From contig JAQUZA010000098.1 in assembly GCA_028691595.1 (NCBI GenBank), forward strand, positions 1-9,719: a stretch of DNA of 9,719 bases. Reading direction: 5' to 3'. The notes under the pieces were generated by a model, which had not been told where the DNA came from, ran no database searches, and saw only the letters and a list, made by a program, of their open reading frames with translations. The stretch is from Candidatus Rifleibacteriota bacterium (GTDB taxonomy: Bacteria; Muiribacteriota; Ozemobacteria; Ozemobacterales; Ozemobacteraceae). A program made the translations under genes and the position numbers. Positions 1 to 5,534 of this stretch are shown piece after piece (within the stretch, counting starts at the first letter, position 1; the number at the start of each line of letters is the position of its first letter).

Positions 1-1868
1 CCGCGTCTAGAGTTCAGGTCACCAATGATGGCCCCCATGAATTCATCAGGAACACTGACTGCTACTTCGAAAATTGGCTCGAGCAATACTGGTTTTGCTT
101 CGGTAATACCTTTTTTGAAGGCGATAGTTGCGGCAAGTTTGAATGCCATTTCTGATGAGTCGACATCATGGTATGAGCCGAAGTCGATGATGGCTTTAAA
201 ACCAATGGTCTGGAAACCGGCAAGAACGCCACGGCGGCGGGCTTCCTGCAGACCCTTTTCAACGGCGGGAATGAAGTTGTTCGGAACTGCGCCACCAACG
301 ATTTCATCGACGAATTCAAAGTCAGCACCCGGAAGCGGTTCAAAGCGAATCCAGACATCACCATACTGGCCACGGCCACCAGATTGCTTTTTGTGCTTGC
401 CCTGAACTCTTGATTTGCCCTTGATTGTTTCTCTGTATGGGATTTTGGGTTTGGAGATATCGACATCAACGCCCCAGCGCGATTTCAGGCGGCTTACAGT
501 AACATCGATGTGGGTGTCGCCCAGACCCGAAAGCAAGCCCTGGCTGAGTTCGGGGTCGAATTTGTAATTGAGAACGCCATCGTCGGCACACAGTGTATTG
601 AGGCCGGAACCCATCTTTTCCTGATCCTGTTTGGTGCGTGGGTTGACGGCATAGGTGAGTTTTGCCATCGGCAGTGCCGGAACCTTGACCTGTATCTGGT
701 TGGTTTTTTCGCAGAGGGTGTGCCCGTGGGTTGAGTTTTTCGGTTTGACCAGGGCAACGATGTCGCCGGCGACTACCTTTTCGAGATCGATCTTGGTTTT
801 GCCACGCAGGGTTGCGAATGAACTGAAGCGTTCGAAGTTTTCGGTGGTGGGGTTGTAATATTCGGTGCCGGGGTTGAAGGTGCCACTTACGGCACGCATA
901 AATATCATATCGCCGGCCTGTTCGTTGATTTTCTTGAAGATAAAGCCGCAAACCGGGCCGTTCGGGTCGTTGTTCAATTTTACTTCTTCTTCGGTGCCGG
1001 CTTTGACGGTCGGCAACACGCGGCATTCAGCCGGAGAAGGAGTGCAGTTGATGATAAAGTCGAGCAGGTTTTCGGTGCCGATGCTCTTAAGAGCCATACC
1101 GCTTACAAGAGGTTTGATCTCATTTTTGGCCAGACCTTTGCGAATGGCTGAACGAAGTTCGGCCGGGCTGATTTCCTGTCCGTCGAAGAATTTTTCCATG
1201 AGGGCTTCGTCGCATTCAACAATTGATTCAACCATCGGGTCACGCAGAGATTTAGCGTAATCCATCATGTCAGCCGGAATATCTTTGACTTCGATGGCTT
1301 TGCCCTTGTCGTCAGTGTAAGCGTAGGCTTTCATGTCGATAAGGTCGATGACGCCCTGAAGTTTATCAAAAGTGCCCCAGGGAACGATAACCGGGGTAAT
1401 TTTGCTGTCAAATTGTTTGAGGTTGTCGAGGGTCTTGGTAAGGTTGATGTTTTCTTTGTCGAGCTTGCTCAGATAAACTATTCTGGGTGTTTTGGTTTCT
1501 TCGAGAATAGCCCAGTTCTTTTCGGTGCCGACTTCAACACCTGATTGAGCGTTAACAGTGACAATCGCCATATCAACGGCACCGGCAATTTTGTAAACTT
1601 CACCGAGAAAATCGTCAAAACCTGGTGCGTCAAGCAGATTGATCTTGTGGTCTTTATATTCAAGAGCAGCAAGAGAAGTGCCGACGGTGGCTTTGCGTTT
1701 GGTTTCTTCGCTGTCATAGTTCATAATGGAGCTGTCGTCATCTACTTTACCGATGCGGTTATTTGCGCCAGTGTGAAACAACATGGCTTCGGCCAGTGAG
1801 GTCTTGCCGGTTCCGCCATGGCCAACGAGACCAATGTTACGAATCTTTTCGGTAGTATACAGTTTCAT
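1..1868 (-). CDS. Elongation factor G paralogue (fusA-like, GHGG-type), C-terminus beyond the left edge
   Basis: This is a translational GTPase of the EF-G family, whose members act on the ribosome in translocation or recycling. The frame is open from ATG at 1866-1868 to the window edge (622 codons), and about 70 C-terminal residues are missing. Visible in order: G1 GHGGTGKT (16-23), G3 DAPG (80-83), G4 SKLD (134-137), beta-barrel domain II (roughly 285-395), the HKKQSGGRGQYG motif near 495, the domain IV block with GSYHDVDSSE, and GDLNSRRG of domain V at the edge. Canonical FusA has AHIDAGKT, DTPGH and NKMD, so this is the GHGG paralogue group rather than housekeeping EF-G. The position of the catalytic His (DTPGH) is Phe84 and G4 begins with Ser instead of Asn. 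The domain IV tip His is kept. An AGGAGA ribosome site (1874-1879) lies 5 bases before the ATG. The family assignment is sure; the exact ribosomal role is not. Confidence 0.93.
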   Translation of the reverse strand, partial: MKLYTTEKIRNIGLVGHGGTGKTSLAEAMLFHTGANNRIGKVDDDSSIMNYDSEETKRKATVGTSLAALEYKDHKINLLDAPGFDDFLGEVYKIAGAVDMAIVTVNAQSGVEVGTEKNWAILEETKTPRIVYLSKLDKENINLTKTLDNLKQFDSKITPVIVPWGTFDKLQGVIDLIDMKAYAYTDDKGKAIEVKDIPADMMDYAKSLRDPMVESIVECDEALMEKFFDGQEISPAELRSAIRKGLAKNEIKPLVSGMALKSIGTENLLDFIINCTPSPAECRVLPTVKAGTEEEVKLNNDPNGPVCGFIFKKINEQAGDMIFMRAVSGTFNPGTEYYNPTTENFERFSSFATLRGKTKIDLEKVVAGDIVALVKPKNSTHGHTLCEKTNQIQVKVPALPMAKLTYAVNPRTKQDQEKMGSGLNTLCADDGVLNYKFDPELSQGLLSGLGDTHIDVTVSRLKSRWGVDVDISKPKIPYRETIKGKSRVQGKHKKQSGGRGQYGDVWIRFEPLPGADFEFVDEIVGGAVPNNFIPAVEKGLQEARRRGVLAGFQTIGFKAIIDFGSYHDVDSSEMAFKLAATIAFKKGITEAKPVLLEPIFEVAVSVPDEFMGAIIGDLNSRR

Positions 1869-1887
1869 GCAATTCTCCTAAAAAAAT

Positions 1888-1902
1888 ACTGTTTAAAACA
1901 GT
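1888..1902. promoter_or_regulatory. Perfect palindrome in the EF-G-like gene leader, possible operator
   Basis: ACTGTTTAAAACAGT is a perfect inverted repeat with 7-base arms around a single central A. It lies between the predicted promoter and the ribosome site of the EF-G-like gene, about 20 bases before the start codon. The position suits a repressor site just downstream of the transcription start. The one-base centre makes a stable RNA hairpin unlikely, so DNA binding by a dimer is the better guess. No regulator is identified. Confidence 0.4.
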
Positions 1903-1925
1903 GGCTGACAAAATTGAATCTAATA

Positions 1926-1954
1926 TATATACCGTAATTTTTTTTGAATTGCAA
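1926..1954 (-). promoter_or_regulatory. Sigma70-type promoter of the EF-G-like gene
   Basis: Read on the minus strand, TTGCAA (1949-1954) and TATATA (1926-1931) are separated by exactly 17 bases that include an A8 run. This is a good fit to the -35/-10 consensus. The start point would fall near 1919, giving a leader of about 50 bases before the ATG at 1868. Seen directly in sequence; activity is inferred. Confidence 0.55.
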
Positions 1955-2022
1955 CGACAATTGGTACCGCATGCGGACTTTGGCAGAACGCACCCAGCCT
2001 TAAAAACTGGCATTAATAAACC

Positions 2023-2052
2023 TTGAAATCAACACAAAGAATTTGGTACAAG
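2023..2052 (+). promoter_or_regulatory. Weak candidate promoter of the lytic transglycosylase gene
   Basis: TTGAAA (2023-2028) is followed after 18 bases by TACAAG (2047-2052), a partial match to -35/-10. It would place the transcription start about 15 bases before the ATG, close to the AAGGAG ribosome site. The -10 box matches only 4 of 6 positions, so this is tentative. The rest of the 205-base divergent gap is AT-rich with no other clear element for this strand. Confidence 0.22.
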
Positions 2053-2073
2053 TAAGTTATCAAGGAGAACCCG

Positions 2074-4125
2074 ATGAAAATCTCAAACTTCAAGTTAAAG
2101 TTCGCGCAAAAATTGGCTCTGGCTATTGCTCTGTGTCTAGGTGTCGCCGGCTCTGCTTTCAGTCAATCTTTTGACCGTAACCTCGAAGAGCTTTACAGAC
2201 TTTTCAACGGGAAAAAGCATGGCGAACTTGTCGGCCGTCTTGCAAGTCTCAAAGCTTCGCCTGAGCTCACCGATCTGCACATGTTTCTGCAGGCCGATTC
2301 ATTAAAAAATACCGGGCGCAAGGCAGAGGCCATGGCGCTGTATGAAAAGATTCTTAAAAGGTTTCCAGATAGTGAAACAGCATTGCAGAGTCAGATGCCC
2401 CACTTTCTTCTCAAACTCGAAACAGCCGACGAAGGAGCAGTGGCCCAGCTCGAAAACCAGGCCAGGCAGTTGTCGACCCCGTGGCTGCGCGGAACCGCCC
2501 TGCAGAAGCTTCATGAGCTTCCTTTTCTGAAGACCGGCAGAAAAAGCCGTATTGCTTTGCATTCTCTGCGTGAATTTTGTTCTGATAAGCCTTTTTATCG
2601 AACCGCTCCCGCTTCGAATGAGCTGCTGAAAAAAATCCTGCTGAACCCCGGTCAGTATGAATTCATCGACTCAGAATGGCTTGAAATTTTATTGCTGGCC
2701 TGCTCTGAAAACCTGATCGGCGAATTTTTCAAGAAAAATACCGTTTCGGCCGCCCTGGTCGGTCAATATGGCCAGGCCGCCGTTGAACTCTTCAAGGCAG
2801 AAAACCTGCGCCTGCAGAAAAAACTGCCCCAGGCAATGCAGGCTTATGATGCCATCATCAAAGGCCGTAAGGCCGTGCCATCGATTCTGGCCCTTGCTCA
2901 CCAGTTGCGTGGTGATGCCTGTCATTTTGCCGAAAAACATGACCAGGCTGCGGCTGACTATCTCGAAGCTCTCAAATTCAAGAAGTTTCCTGTTGATGTT
3001 ATAGCTGCCGAATACCGTCTGATGCGCTCCGCCTTTAAGCTTGGCCGCGATGCCCAGGCCCTCGAAATAATGGCGAGAATAGCAAAAAGCTCTGATGTCG
3101 GCCCTCTTCTTCCTGTTCATATCTATGAGATGGGCCTCGAATGCTACGATGCCGGCCAAAAATCAAGGGCAGTGCCTTTCTTTATGTTTCTTACCCGCAC
3201 CTTCCCGGGTCACCACCGCGCTGATGATGCTCTCGGTTACTCTGCTCTGGCGGTTGGCCCACAGTCTTCAGAAGGCCAGAGTATAGTCAAGCTGCTGAAG
3301 AAAAAATACCCGAATTCTTTCTATATTTCGTGGGTAGCCCCCCAGGCAAAAAATGAGGCTCTTGTTCTTGCAAATGTTGCCGGCAAAAAACTCGATACCA
3401 GATTGCAGCAGCGACTCGCCGCAATAAAAAAACTCTGGGGTAGCCCTTTCTCGTCTTATGCCAGGGCAGAAGCGATCAGGCTGACTGACAAATACCCGGC
3501 AAATACCGCCCTTTACAAGGCTATTATTGATATTGCCCGGGCTAATAACGACTATAACCAGATTGTGGCTTATGGTGAACGACTCGCCCGGCAGACCCTT
3601 GAATCTGACAAATCGCTTGCTGAAATGCCAGAATGGGGCTGGAAAGCCCTATACCCGATCGTTTACGAACAGGCTGTCAGAGAAAATTCAAAAAGATTTG
3701 GCATCGACCCGTTCTGGATTCTTTCGATCATGCGTGAAGAAAGCCACTTTAAGCCAGATACCCTGTCGCGCAGCAATGCCATGAGCCTGATGCAGATACT
3801 GCCAACCACAGGAAAATGGATAGCCGGAAAGCTCGGCGAAAAGGGTTTTCATAAAGACCACCTCTGGAAAACCGACCTGAATATCAGGTATGGCTCGTGG
3901 TATCTGCGCTATCTTGCCGATCTTTTCAAAGGCGATCTTTATCTGGCCTCGGCTTCTTATAATGGCGGTCAGGGCAACATTCAGCGCAAAGTCGAAGCAG
4001 GCCCATATGCCGGTTTGCCGGTGCTTGAGCGTCTAGATCGCGTACCACTGCCTGAAACCCGTGATTACTACAAAAAGGTAATGGGTAGCCACCAGAACTA
4101 TACCCGTCTTTACAAGTCGTTCTGA
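2074..4125 (+). CDS. Exported soluble lytic murein transglycosylase (Slt70-like, GH23)
   Basis: Predicted to cleave the MurNAc-GlcNAc bond of peptidoglycan non-hydrolytically, leaving 1,6-anhydro-MurNAc, in the periplasm. Residues 1-30 form a Sec signal peptide: basic start, hydrophobic core 14-26, and an AFS cleavage site before Gln31. Residues about 31-500 are alpha-helical, TPR-like pairs resembling the superhelical U domain of Slt70. The C-terminal SLT domain (about 530-683) holds REES with the likely catalytic Glu556, then SLMQILPTT (571-579), a SYNGG motif and a terminal ETRDYY motif. Length 683 compares with about 645 for E. coli Slt70. The usual GA-x-GLMQ signature reads NAMSLMQ, so two conserved glycines are replaced. 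AAGGAG (2062-2067) lies 6 bases before the ATG. It is monocistronic, with a terminator 25 bases after the stop. Exported location and fold class are confident; substrate detail is family knowledge. Confidence 0.93.
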   Translation: MKISNFKLKFAQKLALAIALCLGVAGSAFSQSFDRNLEELYRLFNGKKHGELVGRLASLKASPELTDLHMFLQADSLKNTGRKAEAMALYEKILKRFPDSETALQSQMPHFLLKLETADEGAVAQLENQARQLSTPWLRGTALQKLHELPFLKTGRKSRIALHSLREFCSDKPFYRTAPASNELLKKILLNPGQYEFIDSEWLEILLLACSENLIGEFFKKNTVSAALVGQYGQAAVELFKAENLRLQKKLPQAMQAYDAIIKGRKAVPSILALAHQLRGDACHFAEKHDQAAADYLEALKFKKFPVDVIAAEYRLMRSAFKLGRDAQALEIMARIAKSSDVGPLLPVHIYEMGLECYDAGQKSRAVPFFMFLTRTFPGHHRADDALGYSALAVGPQSSEGQSIVKLLKKKYPNSFYISWVAPQAKNEALVLANVAGKKLDTRLQQRLAAIKKLWGSPFSSYARAEAIRLTDKYPANTALYKAIIDIARANNDYNQIVAYGERLARQTLESDKSLAEMPEWGWKALYPIVYEQAVRENSKRFGIDPFWILSIMREESHFKPDTLSRSNAMSLMQILPTTGKWIAGKLGEKGFHKDHLWKTDLNIRYGSWYLRYLADLFKGDLYLASASYNGGQGNIQRKVEAGPYAGLPVLERLDRVPLPETRDYYKKVMGSHQNYTRLYKSF

Positions 4126-4150
4126 CCGATAGAACGCTGAGCAAATTAAA

Positions 4151-4179
4151 AACGCCCGTGAGCTCTGCTCACGGGCGTT
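4151..4179. terminator. Bidirectional Rho-independent terminator between converging genes
   Basis: A perfect 13-base-pair stem, AACGCCCGTGAGC with its complement around a 3-base loop (4164-4166). Read on the minus strand it is followed by TTTAATTT (a five-T run counting the stem end), a proper U-tract for the HTH/small-protein genes. Read on the plus strand the following bases are only moderately T-rich (CTGTTATCTGTTTG), yet it sits 25 bases after the transglycosylase stop, so it probably serves both. Confidence 0.85.
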
Positions 4180-4193
4180 CTGTTATCTGTTTG

Positions 4194-4343
4194 TCAGGGC
4201 CTTAGTCGCCTGTTACGGGTTTTTTCGAGGTTGCTGTCGTTCTGCCACTCCTTGTACAGCGCAAACAATGTTTTGCTCAACATGAAACCGCTTCCCACAG
4301 AAAAGCTGAGCAGATAGAATATTTCCCTTGCCGATTCGTTCAT
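4194..4343 (-). CDS. Putative 49-residue single-span membrane protein
   Basis: I do not recognise this protein. From ATG at 4341-4343 it reads a short polar start (MNESARE), a hydrophobic stretch at about residues 8-30 interrupted by Lys24, then a strongly charged tail ending in RNRRLRP. This suits one membrane helix with a basic cytoplasmic tail. The ATG lies 8 bases after the stop of the HTH gene, and the bidirectional terminator begins about 15 bases after this stop, so the two genes look like one short operon. The ribosome site is weak: a GAG 7 bases upstream that overlaps the previous stop region. A longer version from an ATG at 4427 would overlap the HTH gene by 76 bases and is less likely. 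Coding status is plausible, not proven. Confidence 0.4.
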   Translation of the reverse strand: MNESAREIFYLLSFSVGSGFMLSKTLFALYKEWQNDSNLEKTRNRRLRP

Positions 4344-4351
4344 GGGTAAAC

Positions 4352-4573
4352 TCAGAGCAGGTGTGAAGTGTCGTGAATAATGCTGTTGACCGGGGAGTTG
4401 CTGGTCTTTTCGAGGTCGCTCAGCCACCTGATAACACTGTCGGCCCGAAATCTGACTGATCGCCCAATTTTCACCGTCGGCAAACCCAGATTTCTAAGAG
4501 TGTATATAGTGTTGCGCTTTACCTGCAGAAAGTCCATCAGCTCAGGAATTGTCATGAGGCTTTCTTTCTTCAT
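4352..4573 (-). CDS. Small excisionase/AlpA-like helix-turn-helix DNA-binding protein
   Basis: A 73-residue protein with the HTH_17 (MerR/excisionase-type winged helix) pattern: helix-turn-helix at about residues 8-27 (TIPELMDFLQVKRNTIYTL), the wing GLPTVKIGRSVRF (30-42), and the closing helix DSVIRWL (45-51). The tail (52-73) is polar and apparently unstructured. Family members bind short DNA sites as excision directionality factors or as small transcription regulators. A strong GGAGGT site 7 bases upstream fixes the start at Met1 rather than Met7. No integrase or other phage gene is visible, so a role as local regulator is as likely as excision. The upstream region is AT-rich with phased A-tracts and inverted repeats, which could be its own targets. 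Fold confident; partner and targets unknown. Confidence 0.82.
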   Translation of the reverse strand: MKKESLMTIPELMDFLQVKRNTIYTLRNLGLPTVKIGRSVRFRADSVIRWLSDLEKTSNSPVNSIIHDTSHLL

Positions 4574-4580
4574 CGAGTTT

Positions 4581-4586
4581 ACCTCC
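4581..4586 (-). promoter_or_regulatory. Ribosome binding site that sets the HTH gene start
   Basis: Minus-strand GGAGGT, 7 bases before ATG 4571-4573. It is the best Shine-Dalgarno match in this part of the window and favours Met1 over the in-frame Met7. Confidence 0.75.
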
Positions 4587-4660
4587 GAAGTATTTCTTAT
4601 GTTTATTAACTAACCGGTAAATTTCCTATCGTCATAAATTTTTTTTACTTTAAGATTTCG

Positions 4661-4696
4661 AAAAAATAAAAAAAAGCTTAAAAAAACTTAAAAAAA
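4661..4696. other. Phased A-tracts, predicted curved DNA
   Basis: Four A-runs of 6, 8, 7 and 7 bases occupy 4661-4666, 4668-4675, 4680-4686 and 4690-4696. Their centres are spaced about 8, 11.5 and 10 bases apart, near one helical turn. CTTAAAAAAA occurs twice in tandem inside it. Such arrays are known to bend DNA and to attract nucleoid proteins or act as UP-like elements. It sits about 90 bases upstream of the HTH start codon. Confidence 0.55.
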
Positions 4697-4747
4697 GACT
4701 AAACACTTTAACTTTTAGAGTCGATATGAATTTTGAAGTTCATGTAA

Positions 4748-4773
4748 GGTTCAACTTTAACTTAAGATGAACC
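4748..4773. repeat. Imperfect inverted repeat, possible operator or RNA hairpin
   Basis: GGTTCAACTT (4748-4757) pairs with AAGATGAACC (4764-4773) at 9 of 10 positions around a 6-base loop. A further GTTCA-type half site lies just upstream at 4738-4742, and a 5-base inverted pair ATGAA/TTCAT spans 4726-4743. The cluster could be a multi-site operator, for instance for the neighbouring HTH protein, or the first hairpin of a plus-strand transcript ending at the 4810-4844 terminator. Confidence 0.4.
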
Positions 4774-4809
4774 CGAATGAATGGACAACCAAATCCCTAA
4801 CTCCCTTTC

Positions 4810-4844
4810 AATGTGTCGCTTAAAACGGCACATTTTTTATTTTA
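4810..4844 (+). terminator. Orphan Rho-independent terminator
   Basis: AATGTGTCG (4810-4818) pairs with CGGCACATT (4826-4834) as 9 base pairs with one G-U, around a 7-base loop CTTAAAA, and is followed by TTTTATTTTAG. This is a standard intrinsic terminator on the plus strand. No recognisable protein gene precedes it on that strand; the nearest upstream plus gene already has its own terminator at 4151-4179. This points to a short non-coding RNA or a leader transcript. Confidence 0.65.
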
Positions 4845-4848
4845 GTCT

Positions 4849-4860
4849 ACGGATAAACAC
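4849..4860 (+). repeat. Partial copy of the CACGGAT repeat
   Basis: ACGGATAAACAC matches the end of the repeat unit found in full at 4876-4910. It lies 15 bases before the full copy and in the same orientation. Confidence 0.5.
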
Positions 4861-4875
4861 GAATTGGAGAGAGGA

Positions 4876-4910
4876 TTACCACGGATGAACACAGATGGAC
4901 ACGGATAAAC
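4876..4910 (+). repeat. CACGGAT 10-bp-period repeat, full copy A
   Basis: Three decamers in tandem (ACGGATGAAC, ACAGATGGAC, ACGGATAAAC) follow TTACC, and a more diverged decamer (4911-4920) comes next. The 35-base block matches the reverse complement of 9255-9289 at 32 of 35 positions. Similar CACGGATxAACAC repeats are, to my recollection, scattered in intergenic DNA of several bacterial lineages. No gene or transposase is associated. Confidence 0.85.
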
Positions 4911-4970
4911 GCCGATAGCAGAGGCTTGCGGGCTTTAAATTTTAATTAATACAGCAGGCCGGAAGACCTC

Positions 4971-4986
4971 CCACGGATGAAGACAG
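4971..4986 (+). repeat. Partial copy of the CACGGAT repeat
   Basis: CCACGGATGAAGACAG matches 15 of 16 positions of 4879-4894 (copy A), same orientation, about 60 bases downstream of it. Confidence 0.6.
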
Positions 4987-5092
4987 TTAACACCATTTTA
5001 AGGGAATTTATTGAGAAGGGGTGGGGGAAATCGACGGTTGGATATGGTTCGGCTCATCAGAAGATACGGCTGGCGAATTTTTGGGGCTTGTT

Positions 5093-5120
5093 TTGTTCTG
5101 TATGAATAAGGTAGTATAGG
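5093..5120 (+). promoter_or_regulatory. Weak candidate promoter of the STAS-TPR-glmS cluster
   Basis: TTGTTC (5093-5098) and TATAGG (5115-5120) are 16 bases apart, a partial -35/-10 match placing transcription start about 20 bases before the STAS ATG. A second AT-rich hexamer, TATAAA (5125-5130), has no partner -35. A promoter is expected here because the nearest upstream plus-strand gene is about 1 kb away and terminated. Confidence 0.25.
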
Positions 5121-5145
5121 ACTCTATAAATCTTGGGAGGTTCGG

Positions 5146-5499
5146 ATGTATCAACAATTTTCGTTTGCAGCGGAAACCTGTGGCCAGGTCGAAATACTAA
5201 GGCTGAAGGGCTACCTCGAAGATACGGGTGGCACCACCCTGAAGAGCCATGTTCAAAAATGCCTTGATACCGGTATTTGCCGGATTGCTCTCGATTTTTC
5301 GTCGATTGAACTGATCAGCAGCCCGGGTGTAGCGGCCCTGCTCGATATCAGTGGCATGGTTGTCGATGACTTTGCCGGCCAGATTGCAGCCTGGGGCCTT
5401 GATAAGCATCACTCAGTGGTGCTTGAAATGTCGGGTCTGTTTTTTATGGCGCAGCTGGTTGGTAGTGAAGCAGAGGCTATGACGGCTCTCGCAGGCTGA
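5146..5499 (+). CDS. STAS-domain protein (anti-sigma factor antagonist-like)
   Basis: A 117-residue single-domain STAS protein. Family members such as SpoIIAA/RsbV bind an anti-sigma kinase and are switched by serine phosphorylation in the cytoplasm. The pattern is present: strand VEILRLKGYLED (15-26), helix to about 42, strand CRIALDFSSIELI (45-57), then the loop SSPG (58-61) at the head of helix VAALLDISGMV. The phosphorylated Ser of the family aligns best with Ser59. The usual Asp before it is Ser58 and the usual following Ser/Ala/Thr is Pro60. GGGAGG (5135-5140) lies 5 bases before the ATG. It is the first gene of a tight plus-strand cluster, 35 bases before the TPR gene. No partner kinase or sigma factor is in the window, so a regulatory role is inferred from family only. 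Confidence 0.82.
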   Translation: MYQQFSFAAETCGQVEILRLKGYLEDTGGTTLKSHVQKCLDTGICRIALDFSSIELISSPGVAALLDISGMVVDDFAGQIAAWGLDKHHSVVLEMSGLFFMAQLVGSEAEAMTALAG

Positions 5500-5534
5500 A
5501 AAGCTGCACCGATAATCAAAACCCGGAGCTAATC

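Larger units (their letters stand above)
4574..5145. other. 572-base gene-poor region between the HTH gene and the STAS-glmS cluster
   Basis: No convincing protein gene is visible here on either strand. The left half (4600-4850) is very AT-rich and holds phased A-tracts, a hairpin-forming inverted repeat and a Rho-independent terminator on the plus strand. The right half (4848-5145) holds copies of the CACGGAT repeat and then the leader of the STAS gene. An 18-codon frame at 4767-4823 ends in the loop of the terminator hairpin; it has no good ribosome site. Confidence 0.6.

Noticed and set aside
466..1026. Minus-strand open frame of 186 codons in another frame within the EF-G-like gene
   Set aside because: It is very rich in Arg, Gln and Pro, typical of an out-of-frame reading, whereas the true frame gives continuous EF-G sequence across the same bases.
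2689..3159. Minus-strand open frame of 156 codons inside the lytic transglycosylase gene
   Set aside because: Shadow of the transglycosylase frame; composition is not protein-like and there is no start signal.
4194..4427. 77-codon version of the small protein starting at 4427
   Set aside because: It would overlap the HTH gene by 76 bases; the extra N-terminus is Gln/Pro/Arg-rich out-of-frame-like sequence, and the internal ATG at 4343 fits just after the HTH stop.
4849..4986. Possible CRISPR-like array from the repeated CACGGAT units
   Set aside because: The units are contiguous decamers without unique spacers of constant length, and no cas gene is present.
4352..5145. Integrated mobile element with excisionase
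   Set aside because: No integrase, attachment-site duplication, tRNA target or transposase can be seen; the HTH protein alone is not enough.
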